Below are positions 46,061 to 57,219 of a DNA stretch of 64,000 nt, piece by piece. The stretch comes from Angiostrongylus vasorum. Lineage: Eukaryota > Nematoda > Chromadorea > Rhabditida > Metastrongylidae. The stretch's first letter is position 1, and every line of letters starts with the position of its first letter. The stretch spans positions 2,847,001 through 2,911,000 of the forward strand of contig JADANN010000202.1 of assembly GCA_018806985.1 (NCBI GenBank), in the 5' to 3' direction. Position numbers and translations under genes: made by a program. Under the pieces are notes generated by a model. It ran no database searches. It was given only the letters and a program-made list of their open reading frames with translations, and had not been told where the DNA came from.

Positions 46061-47708
46061 GGTAGTTTTCTCCAGCGGGGATATTAGGGTCCGGGACGGG
46101 GATTGTGGAACGGAAAAGGTTGGTGTAGAACGTTTCCACTACTAATTCCATATCATGGAGGGAACTTTTGACGATCCCATCTTCGTTCATCAGAGCTGAC
46201 AGCGGAACATTAGATCACACAAGTCCCGACGGCATTTTTTCAGACTGCTTCTTTTTCTCTGCTGCTTCCAGTAGTTTCTTCTGCTTGTACCGTTGTAGAT
46301 CTTCCTGCAAAGCTATTCTGCAGCTGGCATTTATTACTAGCCATGTCAAACGTGTTGCAGTAGGATCAAGCTTCAGTTTCCCTCTCTTTTCGAGCAACTC
46401 CTTTGTAGTGACGGAGATGCGATCCGATCTTTCTTGCTTGAGGAACTGAGGCGAATTCGGCACAACTTTCCAGTCCTTCGACAAGCAGCTCGTAGTCTTC
46501 GGTCGGGTCTTCTTTAATCTGCCAGTCACGTTTGGATAGGGCTTCGTTCAGAATGTTCTCGTCGTATACAGCTAGACTTTTTCTTCGTGGTCGATGAAGA
46601 GAGTTCTTTTCCAGCTTGTGGCTAAATCGAATCTTCGCGCGAAGAAGGCGGTGATCGGAACCAGTACAGAACGACGGGACTACCGATGTATCAAGTAGGC
46701 ACCATCTTCTGTTTGTCAGAATATGGTCAATCTCCGCATGAGTCATGCCGTTGGGAGACTCCCATGTCCAGCGGCGGCTTTCTTTTTTCTGGAAAAACGA
46801 GTTTCCATGGAAGAGACGTGCTGCTGACAGGAGTCCTGCTGAGACGGTTTCCCATTCTCATTTCTTTCTCCTAATCCAAAATTTCCGATCCTGTATTCGC
46901 TCTCGTTGGCCTTTCCTATTCTGGCGTTGAAGTCCCCGACAACAAATTTATGATATGCTTTATCATTGCGGATGACTTCCTCCAATTGACAGTAGAACGC
47001 ATTTAATTCGTACTCATCAGCTGCGTCGGTCGGTGAGTAGCAGTTGATAATAGTGATCTTCTTATGATGCGACAGTTGAAGACGGAGGACGGCTATGCGA
47101 GGGGAAAGGATCTCGTATGAGTCGACGAGATGGACAATGGACGGGTGGACGACGAAGCCTACGCCGCCGACATTTCGTGACGGGACCTTTTCTCCACGGA
47201 TCACAGGGGTCCCGTTGTTTAGTTGGCGTATGTCGGTCTTCTTGATTTTTGTTTCTTGTAATGCGATCACGTGCAATTTAATGCGATCTGCGGCTACAAG
47301 AAGGGTGTGAAGATCGGCGTCTGTGGGGAGTGTTCTGGCATTATACGTGCATAGTAAGAAACAATCTTCATGGCGTGTCGTGCGTGCGTGCGTCAGATCC
47401 GGTTCCAATGACGTCCTGCCTAACCCGAGATTTTCTGGCCTCTCACCCGTCGTCTCACCGCCTGACGTCATAGACGGGAGCACGCAGTGTGCGGGCTACT
47501 GAGGCTGGCCTATTGCTGGTCGTGCAACTTGGTCCTCCCTGGAGTCCTGACGTAACCTTGCAAGGGCGTATCCAGGTCTTCGCCACGATGTGGATCAGAG
47601 GGAGGTTTGTTTTCGGCGACTCAGAAACGAAAGTAGGAATGAAAAAAGTAACCGACCGCTCAACCACGATGTAGAAGCCGAAATCCTAACCAAAACCACA
47701 ATAAATCG
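44461..47708 (-). mobile_element. RTE-clade non-LTR retrotransposon, near full length, frameshifted
   Basis: Length 3,248 bp, bounded exactly by a 17-bp direct repeat (44444-44460 and 47709-47725). On the minus strand it has a 5' leader (47484-47708), an apurinic-type endonuclease, a reverse transcriptase, an RTE C-terminal domain (KHKWAGHIMRRTDD, GRPPTRWADVF) and a 3' end AAGTATTCAAGTAAATA with no poly(A). About 3.2 kb is the normal length for RTE, so it is structurally complete, but the coding frame is broken repeatedly. Its 5' leader and 3' tail are both found in the short family B elements, and its 3' tail in family C SINEs. Confidence 0.93.
46366..47483 (-). pseudogene. RTE endonuclease domain (APE-like), frameshifted
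   Basis: An open frame of 246 codons starts at ATG 47483. It carries APE-type endonuclease motifs in order: LCTYNARTL (near residue 45), IALQETKI with the catalytic glutamate (near 75), [13 protein letters not shown] (near 105), [15 protein letters not shown] (near 148) and [10 protein letters not shown] (near 182). After a frame change at about 46745 the homology continues in a second frame with HAEIDHILTNRRW and GSDHRLLRAKI, the SDH motif that closes the domain. The domain nicks target DNA to prime reverse transcription. All key motifs survive, but the two halves are out of frame, so this copy is inactive unless the break is an assembly error. Confidence 0.9.
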
Positions 47709-47725
47709 AGTAAATTAACATTAGT
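47709..47725. repeat. 17-bp target-site duplication, copy next to RTE 5' end
   Basis: Perfect match to 44444-44460. The duplication is immediately followed by a 41-bp tandem duplication. Confidence 0.93.
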
Positions 47726-47803
47726 GGAAGATTCTGGATTACCGAAGTAAGCCGAGGTTTCGTAGTGGAAGATTCTGCATTACCGAAGTAAGCCGAGGTT
47801 TCG
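47722..47803. repeat. 41-bp unit, two tandem copies
   Basis: Units 47722-47762 and 47763-47803 differ at one base (TTCTGGATT versus TTCTGCATT). The duplication overlaps the edge of the RTE target-site duplication. Confidence 0.9.
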
Positions 47804-47851
47804 ATAAAGGTGTGACCTTACTTCTTATTGTCACGTTGGACGTTTTTGCAG

Positions 47852-47962
47852 GTTCGTGTTCGCTGTGGCTGTTATCTTCTTTCTCAGTCCTATGACTCGA
47901 TTTATCGCGTTCACTCTATCAGTGTACTATCAAAGGGTGCTTTTTTACTATATCTTCTTTGA
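47852..47962 (+). CDS. very tentative terminal exon next to the RTE insertion
   Basis: An acceptor ACGTTTTTGCAG ends at 47851, then 36 codons (VRVRCGCYLLSQSYDSIYRV, HSISVLSKGAF) and TGA. It is short and unrecognised. If real, the RTE landed in or near a gene. Confidence 0.15.
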   Translation, partial: VRVRCGCYLLSQSYDSIYRVHSISVLSKGAFLLYLL

Positions 47963-48415
47963 CTGTGTAAAGTAGAAACTCCATTTATTTGACTACGTGC
48001 TCTTCTGTGATTTTCTTTTTCCCTGAAATAGAACAAGTCCTATAGCGTGCTCTTTAAGATTTGTTCAACATCAGTCGTGTTACCAGAATAGACGCTATGG
48101 TTGAATCATTTGCACGCTCCGAGTCGTTATACTCTTTTTAGATCGAGGTTGAAAAGCTTGTCCAGATGGTGAATACACGATAGAACTCGCCCACATGAAT
48201 ATCATTTTTTCTTGCCTCTGTCTGTTTCACCCTTCATATTGCAGGCGAAAGTTCTTTCTTTTTCTTCTTAAAAATTATTGTGCCCCATAGCTAAACGAAT
48301 GTCTTGATTTTATCCAGTAATGACGTTTGAGTCTACAATGTTCTCTTGCGTCATCAATTCTAAATTTTATCCATTGCATTCTTGAGATTTTATTGGTTAC
48401 TTATGTTACGATCTC

Positions 48416-48697
48416 TAACCACTGTGCTATACGGTCTTCTCAATACACATGTGATTGATCCGCGCACCACAGGCCCACCAAACTCTCCATCCCTCCGTGG
48501 TCGGCAAATTGGTACCGGGCTTGCCTAGGAGGATAAAAAGTACTGGCTCGACACATCGACGGGCCATGACGATTCACTGTAAAGGCCAGATATACATTCA
48601 ATAACCTCCAACGATGCTTAATGATGTCGAATTAGTGGCACGTCCCTCAGGGATAGATCAACGCCGAGAGCTTCATGCTTTATTATCCCTTTATGTT
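48416..48697 (+). repeat. family A SINE with an inverted head segment
   Basis: The first 27 bases (CTCTAACCACTGTGCTATAC) are the reverse complement of the usual head. The rest (GATTGATCCGCGCACC, GGTACCGGGCTTGCCTAGG, CAACGCCGAGAGCTTCA) is in sense orientation. Confidence 0.8.
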
Positions 48698-49287
48698 ACG
48701 TTTTTCTTTGTTCACATTGCAGATAGTTTCCTCAATAGTTTTATCACCTGTCGTAGTTGTAGTAAAGGAAGGTATGGTCTGATCTCTCTAATGGTGTCAT
48801 ACAAGGTAAACAAAACGCTGCCTTCTCACCAGTAGAAGAAATAAAGGACCTCATACGAATAGTTTGTTATTCTTTTTTGCTTTGCAAATGAATCGACCAG
48901 ACCCACTGCTCCGCTTTGGTTTGCGACATGGAGAGTTCAGTATTGATATCTCTAAGTATTCTTTAATTCTCAGGTGGTAGTAACCTTTTTTCACTCTTGT
49001 TTTTACTGTCTTCCTGTCTTGTTCCCTATTTCACATCGGCATACAATATGTTGAATCCGTTCTATCCTAAAACGACTCTAATGACTTCTACTATCACTTT
49101 GCCACCCCTAGCGCCTTCACTCCGCAGTGTCGAACAATACAAGTAACCCTTGACAGAAAAAATCGTTTGTCCGCTCGAATAACATCGGAATCTAACAAAA
49201 AACATTAGACATGATTAGTTTCTTTTTAAAAAAAGGCATATGTCTGTAGAAGAAAGGATAACATATTACCAAGAGTACTATTGTTTG

Positions 49288-49560
49288 GGACGCTTGTAAC
49301 GCAGTGGTTAGAGATGCTCTGCAATACACATGGGTTCGATACTACGCCGAAGGCTCACCAGACCTATTCCTGCGCGGTTGGCGAATTGGTTCCACAGCTG
49401 CAGAGAGGATAGCAGCACTGTCCTGATGCATCGGTAGACCACAGTAATTCTGTGGGCCCTATATTCACTCAGTCACCTCTAACGATGCTTGATGAAGTCG
49501 AATGCATGGCTCCTTCTTCAAGGGTGGATCAACGCCAAGAACTTTATCCTTTTATCCTTC
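49288..49560 (+). repeat. family A SINE, full length
   Basis: TGTAACGCAGTGGTTAGAG head, GGGTTCGATACTACGCC, GCATCGGTAGACCACAGTAA, CGCCAAGAACTTTATCCTTT and TATCCTTC tail. Confidence 0.85.
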
Positions 49561-49796
49561 ACTACTGTTTCATTCTACAGTAACAGATCAAAAGTGCCTT
49601 AACTTCTTACTAAGTTATCTCTGGATTATTTTGGCTATTACGTGTTGATCTTGGCTTTATTTGAAAGGAATGCTGAGGGAATATAACTTTTTTCATTGAA
49701 GTTCACATGTCTGCATTTGTGCTGCATTACATATTTCATCACTGTGTTTCATTCTTCCTTTTTGATTTCGATCATTCCACTCATTTATTTCGCAGC

Positions 49797-49955
49797 ATGA
49801 GTAACTGGAATCGTTTGCGCCGCCTAGACGGACGGCTTGCCACTTCCTCGTGCTACTTGTCACTTTCAATTGCGATCGCTTTCCTTGCTGTCTGTCATCG
49901 CTTTTTTCTGTTCGTGTCGATTTTTCATAACGAAATGCACAGCTTGGCATTGTGA
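49797..49955 (+). CDS. candidate small membrane protein or first exon
   Basis: The acceptor TTTATTTCGCAG ends one base before ATG, the spacing expected of a trans-spliced start. The 52-codon frame gives MSNWNRLRRLDGRLATSS then a hydrophobic stretch LSLSIAIAFLAVCHRFFLFV, a probable signal anchor. An internal GTGTCG could be a donor. Not recognised. Confidence 0.28.
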   Translation: MSNWNRLRRLDGRLATSSCYLSLSIAIAFLAVCHRFFLFVSIFHNEMHSLAL

Positions 49956-50345
49956 CACACCACGTGATGCAAACTGTCGTGTTTTGTTGTCGCGTATATT
50001 TCCGCCATCCCAGGAAAACACGAATAATTCAGCATTGTAGTTTTAGGTCACATTTGAATCTTTTCCGTCGTCTGTTGTTGTCCATTGTCCAACTAGCCGG
50101 TTTTCGTTGAAGTTCCCTCAAAACGGTTTCTGAATGCAGTTCGACGGTAAGATGTTCTCTTGGCTGACTTCATAATTGTTTCTTGATGGAGTGTTCTCTA
50201 TTAAGAGACGGTCAACTTTTAATGAAGTATGTTCATTCTTTCTCGTTGAAATAGAAAAGGGCGACGAATTACAGAAGTTCTGATGAAGATTTCTGATTTT
50301 GTGGTCTTTAATCTGACATAATTTTTAAAAATGAGTATTTCAAAG

Positions 50346-50735
50346 CTCCTCCCCACGGTTTACCACCTCATCGTGGATGGGAGCTGTTCCTGCGTATCGG
50401 GCTGCGATGTACAGCGGAGGGATTCATCTCCCTGGTAGGGTCTCCCAAGCTGAAAAGGAGCACGGCGCTTCCTTCAGGAAGCCTAGCTAAGAGTAAACCA
50501 ATATCAGGATCCGTCACTGTCCTGGTACCACACTAGTCGCATGGTGGCAAATCTCCCTCTGATCCACAAGGGCGGTGACTGCCTGTGGTGGTGAAGACCT
50601 AGGTCAGACTTTGGCCTGGCCGGGAGCCCAGGGAGCCACAATGGCTAAACCAGCAAAACTCCGAAAAAAATGTAGATTATGCTGGGTCCCGGATAACCAG
50701 TGAGGATGGGCCGTCCAAGTTTCCAAGTAAATGTT
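50346..50735 (+). repeat. family B element, full length
   Basis: It runs from CCACGGTTTACCACCTCATC to GGGCCGTCCAAGTTTCCAAG. It is the clearest comparison with the RTE 5' leader: CTCCCTCTGATCCACA, GTGAAGACCTAGGTCAGACT and CCCAGGGAGCCACAATGG occur in the same order in both. Confidence 0.9.
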
Positions 50736-50739
50736 TTAA

Positions 50740-50925
50740 AGTTTTGTAAAGGTGCAGCGCAGCGGTTAGAGGTTCATTTGAATACGCACATGGTATTTAT
50801 TTCAATAACGCTCTTGTATAGACAAAATATGCATTTATTACCTCCATGGTGCTAAACCGAGTCGAATTCTTTACATTCCTTAGAGATTTATCAACGCTGG
50901 GATGCTCTAACCTCTGCCATTTTAT
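50740..50925 (+). repeat. family A SINE with internal deletion
   Basis: The head TGCAGCGCAGCGGTTAGAGG is joined directly to a 3' body (CAAAATATGCATTTATTACC, GCTAAACCGAGTCGAATTC). About 90 bp of core is absent. Confidence 0.65.
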
Positions 50926-50939
50926 GTTGGAGCTTAACA

Positions 50940-52225
50940 TAAGCTTTTATTTTCCTCAATCATTTGCAGTTGAAAGTACAAAATGAAGTCCCGTTTCTAC
51001 TTATTAAGCCGTGACTTCCATAGGTCTCCTAAAAAAAATTGAGAATGACAGAAAAATCCAAGAATACTTGACAAGGATATTTTGCGGTCTTACAATTAAT
51101 ATGTTTCATATATGGTCAATAGGCACGCGGTTCGCGACTCAGAACTTGTTGATTCAACCAATGGCAGGAAATCAAGCGACTGTGAAGTGCGTGACGCAAA
51201 GTTACCTTCAAAAAAATGGACCTCACCTGTATCTTTGAGGGGCTATACTCGGCCTTCAAGGTTAATTCTGACGAGAAACCCTACTTGAAAACGTCTGAAA
51301 ATAGAAAAACGTCATAAGAAGTATGGTAGAAGGGCGTTCTGTTCCTCGTACGAGCCGAGCCCACTGGACAAGTTATTGTTCGGAATAGGGACGAATGCTG
51401 ACTTTAGTGGTACTTGTCCGTGTTTTCCGATTATTACGATGGGTCCGGAATGAATTATGGTTTTATTGATTCAGCAGGAGTGGTCTTATCAGGGTGACAA
51501 TACGAACAGTAAATCAGAGCCCGTCATGCAATTCGCTTAGCACGAAGACGAAACCTTTTCGCAGTAGAAAAGAAAACTCCTTTTAGCTGATTTCTAATAA
51601 GATTACCAAAGTGGATTAACTGGTTTTTTTTTGCCCATTACCGCACCCCTAGACACATATAAATCACTGTTTAGCTTTCAGGCTGTGTGTGAACATATAA
51701 GTCCTATGTATAGGTTTATGCTCCTGTTTTTTTTTAAAGAGCACCGTAGATCGTTCTTTGAGCAGTGTCTTCTAGGCATGTGAGGTGTTGTTAAAAGTGT
51801 AGGCGTGCGTTTCTCGCAACTATTCATTCTTCAGTATTCAGTTACACTGGAATCTTTCACATTCCCACGACAAAGAAATTATTTAATTCATGAGTTTTAT
51901 GGGTGAGTACATTGAGAATGGACATGAAGACATAATCAAGAGAGTGGAATGTACTTACGAAGTGTGCTGAAGGTCTACATCTTTTCGAGGGAACTAGCAG
52001 GCGTAGTCTAGTTATGGTATCCATAGTGATCCATAGAGCTTTCCTCATTTTTCCTGCTTATTTTGTTGCTTAACGGGATACAAAAAAACACCGATTTAAA
52101 TTATCCATGTAGCACTGGTTGTTTTTAAGCAGGTTTGATAAAGCTGTGGATGATCAAGGTCTATAGCTGAGCTCGTTCCACCTCGCATTGTCCATGTTTC
52201 GGGTTTTTGTGTCTTCTCCTTGCCT
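50940..52225. other. no gene seen
   Basis: A plus frame at 51011-51238 (LLIQPMAGNQATVKCVTQS) is somewhat protein-like but starts at a non-ATG codon, has no splice signals and no recognised homology. Confidence 0.35.
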
Positions 52226-52227
52226 CA

Positions 52228-52522
52228 GGACGCGCATGGCGCAGTGCTCGGAGGCGCCCTGTGACACACACGTGGAATCGATCCCGGCGCCCATGGCCCA
52301 CCAAGCACTCCATCCCTCCGGGGTCGGCAGATTGGTACCAGACTTGTCTGGGAGGATAACATCACTGGCTCGATACATCGGGAGCCACCGCGAGTCATTT
52401 TGTAGAGGCCAGATATGCATTCAACCAGCTCCAAACGATGTTTAATGAGGTCGAATGCATGGCGCATCCCTCAGGGATTGATCAACACCGAAAGCTTTAT
52501 CCTTAATCCTTTATCCTCCTTA
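52228..52522 (+). repeat. family A SINE, well preserved
   Basis: ATGGCGCAGTGCTCGGAGGC head, GTGGAATCGATCCCGGCG, GGTACCAGACTTGTCTGGG, GCGCATCCCTCAGGGATTGA, then a tail of TTTATCCTTAATCCTTTATC. Confidence 0.9.
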
Positions 52523-53733
52523 CCACCTTACCCCATTGCTGATACATCCCATTTGTATTGTTGAATTCTGCCAAACTTCATCAATGATTCAAACCACTTA
52601 TGTTTACTCAGTATGATTTCTGTACCATGTAAATCCTAGGGTATGTTAACAAATATCTAAGAGCATTTTGTCTAGATCCGTAGTTAAACTAGATTTGTAC
52701 TGACAAGACAACATGTTATTCTTTAAAGTAATAAAAGTGCAGGTATTACATTAATGTCTATTTCTGTTCATTACTAGTGGAAAAAACAGCTGGCTGTTGG
52801 TAGTAGGTGGGATTGGTTATAACGTTGTCTGTGTGGTAGGTCTCGTGGCGAAAACATGCTATTGCTAAGCTACTACTGGAATTTCCACTACTTAGCTGCC
52901 TAACTATTCTGAAAAAGATCGGAATACTTTTCTCAGTGTGGTGTAGTGCAGTTTATGCGATTTCGATTTCATCGAGTTTTTTCTGAGACCTTCAAATGTG
53001 TAAGCTGTGTACTATCAGAAGATTCTTTCCTTTCCGTTTTTGTCATTGAGATTCAATGGCAGCTTTAAAACTAACCGTGGTATATCTAGATGAGGGATGT
53101 TAACTCCATACTTGACTATCCTTTTATCCTTTCTTTATGTTGTGATGGTTTACGGTTATTACCCAGGATTTTCATATCGCCATCTTTCCACCTACGATTT
53201 TGTACAGATAATTCTCAACCTAAATTTTCGATAAGGCAATTTGTTACGTTTCATTAGGTCTCAAATTGCTTTTCTTTTATTTTTCTTTTCCGTTTTCATA
53301 TTATTCCGGGATCTCTTTTTATATTTCATATCGACACTGTTAACCTCAAAGCATTCGTATGTCTGACTTGAATACCACATATATACAAGATTGACTACAG
53401 AGAGAATAGAATCCCTTAACAATCCTACATCACTATTGCACTAAAATAAGGAAACCATGGCTTTATCTTTGAAGCTGAAATTTTTTTTTACACTATCCCT
53501 AAAAATGTCGGTTAGACACCCAGAAGGAGCTTGTGGGAAAAATTGTTTTCCAGTTAGTACTCGTTCGTTTGAAATTAAGAGATGCAGAGAGGACAAGAGA
53601 GACGGCTTCGGGCGCTGATCAATCTTATCCCGAGGTGTCTAATTGAGCTTCTGCACGTCTTCCATGACACCGACAGAACATCACGCCATGCCATTCGCTA
53701 ATGAGGTGCTCGCCATCTGTCAGTCTAATTCAT

Positions 53734-53997
53734 CTATGTGATAATCCGTGCGCTTCCGTCTGTCATCATCCATGAATTCGATAACGAGTCACTAAAAAAG
53801 GACGTGCTGTCGTCTTGCAGTTTGTCCGTTCTTCCCGCACTCGGCGTGTAAATTGCATTTGTCGAGCCGCGCCGGCCTATGTCGAGCACTTCCACTTCAC
53901 GCGCTTTTTCACGCATCATGGAAAATCGTCGTATAGAATTGGATAGCAACAGCTGCTTCCTCTTCCTGTTGTCCTTACTGCTTTTTCGCCAGCAATT
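53734..53997 (-). CDS. candidate C-terminal exon of a membrane protein, unidentified
   Basis: This GC-rich minus-strand frame is open for 87 codons to a TAG at 53734. It begins with a strongly basic segment (KDNRKRKQLLLSNSIRRFS) like the inner face of a membrane protein, then EKAREVEVLDIGRRGSTNAI, TPSAGRTDKLQDDSTSFFSD and SWMMTDGSARIIT. Third positions favour G/C and the amino-acid mix looks coding. A clear acceptor upstream is lacking; an alternative start is the ATG pair at 53930. The overlapping plus frame from 53879 is less protein-like. Confidence 0.4.
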   Translation of the reverse strand, partial: NCWRKSSKDNRKRKQLLLSNSIRRFSMMREKAREVEVLDIGRRGSTNAIYTPSAGRTDKLQDDSTSFFSDSLSNSWMMTDGSARIIT

Positions 53998-54794
53998 TTA
54001 TTACTCTAATAGCCTCTCAAGTTTTTGTGCAATGAAGGGACTTAATAATCACCACTTCTTCGTGGACTTTCATACCTACGTTGAGTGTTTGCTCAGCTTA
54101 CGGTTTACGCTACTGCGCGTCGAGTTGGTGTTATTCACACTGCCTTATTTCTCTACGCAGTCGAGTTACTGAGAATCATTGCTATCTGTTCAAACTCTAT
54201 TCGCTTTTCTCCGTCCTGCTTGTAAACCCACTGAAATGGAAAACCCAGTAGAGGGTTTGTCGTTTGTTGCTTTTTTGTTTTTCATAACGTATCTAATGTA
54301 ATCTCTTCAAATTGTGCCAGTGCGAGGTTACTGGATGGAGAGTCAGCTCAAATTCTTCGTAGACGAATTTGTATGCGGGAGCATTTCATTGACTGCGAAA
54401 GAAGCTTTGACTGTATCACTGGTATAAACTGGCGTACGATTGCTTTCTTCATACATAGAATATTTTCTTAGAATTTGTTTTTGTTTAACACTAGTTTTTT
54501 GTTATGCTGGCGCAACTTAATATGATTTTTGTAACCGAACTCAGACAGTGGTTTAAGCTTCGTCGCATGGTGAATTAGACCAGACAGTACTCATATGTCG
54601 ATTTGATAAAAACCGCTCATTCTGTGAAAGCCGAAACTAATTGATCATTTTTATTCAAAACTTCAAAAATTTCCTTTTGTCCGCTTTTTTTTCTTTTTCC
54701 TTTCTACTTTTAGTCACTTTTAAATTGTTGAGCTTACACGAGGTTTAAAAGTTGTTTTCCTATTTGCTCTGTGCTAGCTAATATAATGTTGACT

Positions 54795-55070
54795 GCTGCA
54801 GGGTTGATTATCCGCTGAAAAAGAAGTTATTATCAACGGATAGTCGTATCAGCAACATTCGCGCTATGTGAAAGATGCTGCCGGATAAGCATGCCTCGTT
54901 CGTGCGGTGTTTAGTGAAGAAGACCCGTCTCGCTACGAGTGCGAAGACACCACATTGGGATCACGAACAACTGTGGGCCATCGGCTCGGATCATCGGCTC
55001 TGATGAAGACGAAGACGTCGAAAAAGTTAGCCGAAATAAACATCTTTATCAGCCTCGTATAAGCTCAAAA
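54795..55070 (+). repeat. Penelope-type terminal repeat, same subfamily as the palindrome
   Basis: It contains TTATCAACGGATAGTCG, then CGAAGACACCACATTGGGAT, then the core GGCTCTGATGAAGACGAAGA with GTCGAAAAAGTTAGCC, then the tail CAGCCTCGTATAAGC. It aligns along its length with the right arm at 27018-27258. A small inverted repeat (GATTATCCG/CGGATAGTC) opens it. Confidence 0.75.
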
Positions 55071-55501
55071 AATTTAAGAACATGTTGATTATTTTACTAC
55101 CGAGGTTAAATTACGGTCGGTTTGAAAATTGTTTTGCTATTTGCTTTGTGCTAGACTAGAATCAGTTGGAAAATTCGCATATCCGCAATAATGCAAATTT
55201 GTCAGGGCCTTTATTTGAGAAGGCGAATTGGGTTTTCTTTCACGTTTCCGACTTTATGCTATGAACTGCCTAATCGTTTCGCAGTCCCTGCGCTTTATGT
55301 CACTGATTGGAAGTATTCTATAAAGTAGTAGAAAGTAACCAAGTGCACATATTCTCAGTTTAGCACGTTTTGTTAAAATTTGAGCAAGTTCACTCAGGTC
55401 GTCCAACTAGATCATTTTCTTTTACAGTCATGGTTGAAAACAGATATTTCTCTCTTATAATTTCAAAGTACTTTTTTGCTTTTGTATCTTTTTTTTTACA
55501 G

Positions 55502-55610
55502 ATTCTTTTTGGTAGTTTACGGTCTGAGTAAATTTGATGATGCTTCTGAATGTCAAGCCGCAATTTCCTACATGGGTCTGTCCAATTGGCTTAGTCAGTC
55601 AAGCTGTTAA
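55502..55610 (+). CDS. candidate 3'-terminal exon, unidentified
   Basis: A very strong acceptor (about ten T, then ACAG) ends at 55501. It is followed by FFLVVYGLSKFDDASECQ, AAISYMGLSNWLSQSSC and TAA. A second frame from 55534 (MMLLNVKPQFPTWVCPIG) is also open to 55719, so the frame is ambiguous. Confidence 0.25.
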
Positions 55611-55852
55611 CGAATCCGACTTTTCCATCTCAGAGCCCAAACCAATGTTTGCAAGTGTCGTCATCTTGGAAGAAGCCTACTTGGAAGATGAGGCACTTCT
55701 GTCCGACCGACGAAAGTAGATGACCTGTGAATGCCAGTGAGCCACCAATCCCTAAGATCACGGGATTAGAATACGCTCAACATGCGATAGACAATACTCA
55801 GTACTAAGTCACAGACAATACTGAGTCATCAACCATATGCAGCTGTTCTTCT

Positions 55853-56002
55853 ATTTCTCAGTGGAAGAACACACGTAAAAAAACGGCTCTGAAGAAGGCG
55901 ATACTGCCGAAACGTCAGCTACTGTTGTACTGTTTTTTTGTACGGAAGTAAATTTATGCTGTATTACAACCTCGTGATTGTTTAACGAGAAATCGACGCA
56001 TT
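55853..56002 (+). repeat. 155-bp Penelope-type short element (family E), copy 2
   Basis: CTCAGTGGAAGAACACACG, then GGCTCTGAAGAAGGCGATAC, CCGAAACGTCAGCTACTG, TTACAACCTCGTGATTG and ATCGACGCATTTA. It is collinear with the other two copies. Confidence 0.8.
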
Positions 56003-56825
56003 TATAATCCAATATCGAGGTTAATAGTAAGTCGATCCTGGGAACTGTTACAATACTGAGTATTCTATACGCTGCGATACTTCGTCCAAGGCATCAAGTG
56101 ATAAGACCGACGCGATTGTTCGTCGAGTTTGAGCTTCATGGTAATCCCTGAAAATTTCTTAGTCGTCCTTCGGGCGTGTTTCAGTAGGAAAGACCTTTAT
56201 GTGACTGCGTTACCATTACCTCCAGTGAGAAAATGGAAATGCCGATTACGCGGGCGTTGCCACACCACCTTTTATTGTTCAATTTTTTCGATTGGGATCC
56301 TATTACCACCTGGCCTTTCTTGGTTCACAAGCTAAACATGATACTTCCTTTCCACTACTGCTGGGCTATTTTTCTACCAGTACTCTGATTACCACTTTCT
56401 TTAATGGTGGATTCGATTTGACTAGAAAACAACTTCCCTTCGCATGCAGCAGAAGATAAGTCGGTCTCCTATAGTGGCAACACTAAATGAAAACTTAACC
56501 CACGTCACCTGCAAGTCGAGGAAGTCCAGTTGGGGGCTATGAATTGCTTGTGAAAGGGCAGAAGTATTGTGCTGTATGCTGCTCAGTTCTTTAGTTAGTA
56601 AAGTAAATTATGTGATCGTGATATAGACTTTCTTCGAAAAGAATAGTAAACAAACTAGATACGATGCGACTGCAGCAGCAATAATGCTGCTCGTAACAAA
56701 TATCATTTGGAGATTACTGCTTGTAGAAAGAGTTGGTATGGGGAAATTTTTGAAGGGAATCCTAACTAATCTAGTTGTGCGAAATTAATCCTAGAGTTGT
56801 ACTGTTGTTCCACTCTTTTTCGTTC

Positions 56826-57215
56826 CACTTGACACTTGACGCTTGAATGGCCCGTCCTCATTGGTTGTGCGGGTCCCAGCATAATTTCCATTTTTTCGCA
56901 GATGTGCTGGTTAAGCCATTGTGGTTCCCTGGAATTCCGAGGTTAGCCTGGCCAAAGTCTGCCCTAGGTCTTCACCACCACAGGCAGTCACAGCCCTTGT
57001 GGATCAGGAGGAGATTTGTCACCATGCGACTTTGATACCAGGACGGTGGTGGATCCTGGTATTGGTTTACTCTTAACTAGGCTTCCTAATGGAAACGCCG
57101 GACTCCTTCTTAGCTCGGGAGACCCTGCCCGGGATGAATCCCCCGCTGTAAATTGCAGTCCGACACCCAGGAACACCTCCCAGCCACGATGAGGCGGTAA
57201 ACTGTTGGGTGGTTC
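56826..57215 (-). repeat. family B element, full length
   Basis: Minus-strand sense, from TTTACCGCCTCATCGTGGC (near 57200) to GGACGGGCCATTCAAGCG (near 56850). About 390 bp, the same length as the 50 kb copy. Confidence 0.88.
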
Positions 57216-57219
57216 CGTT

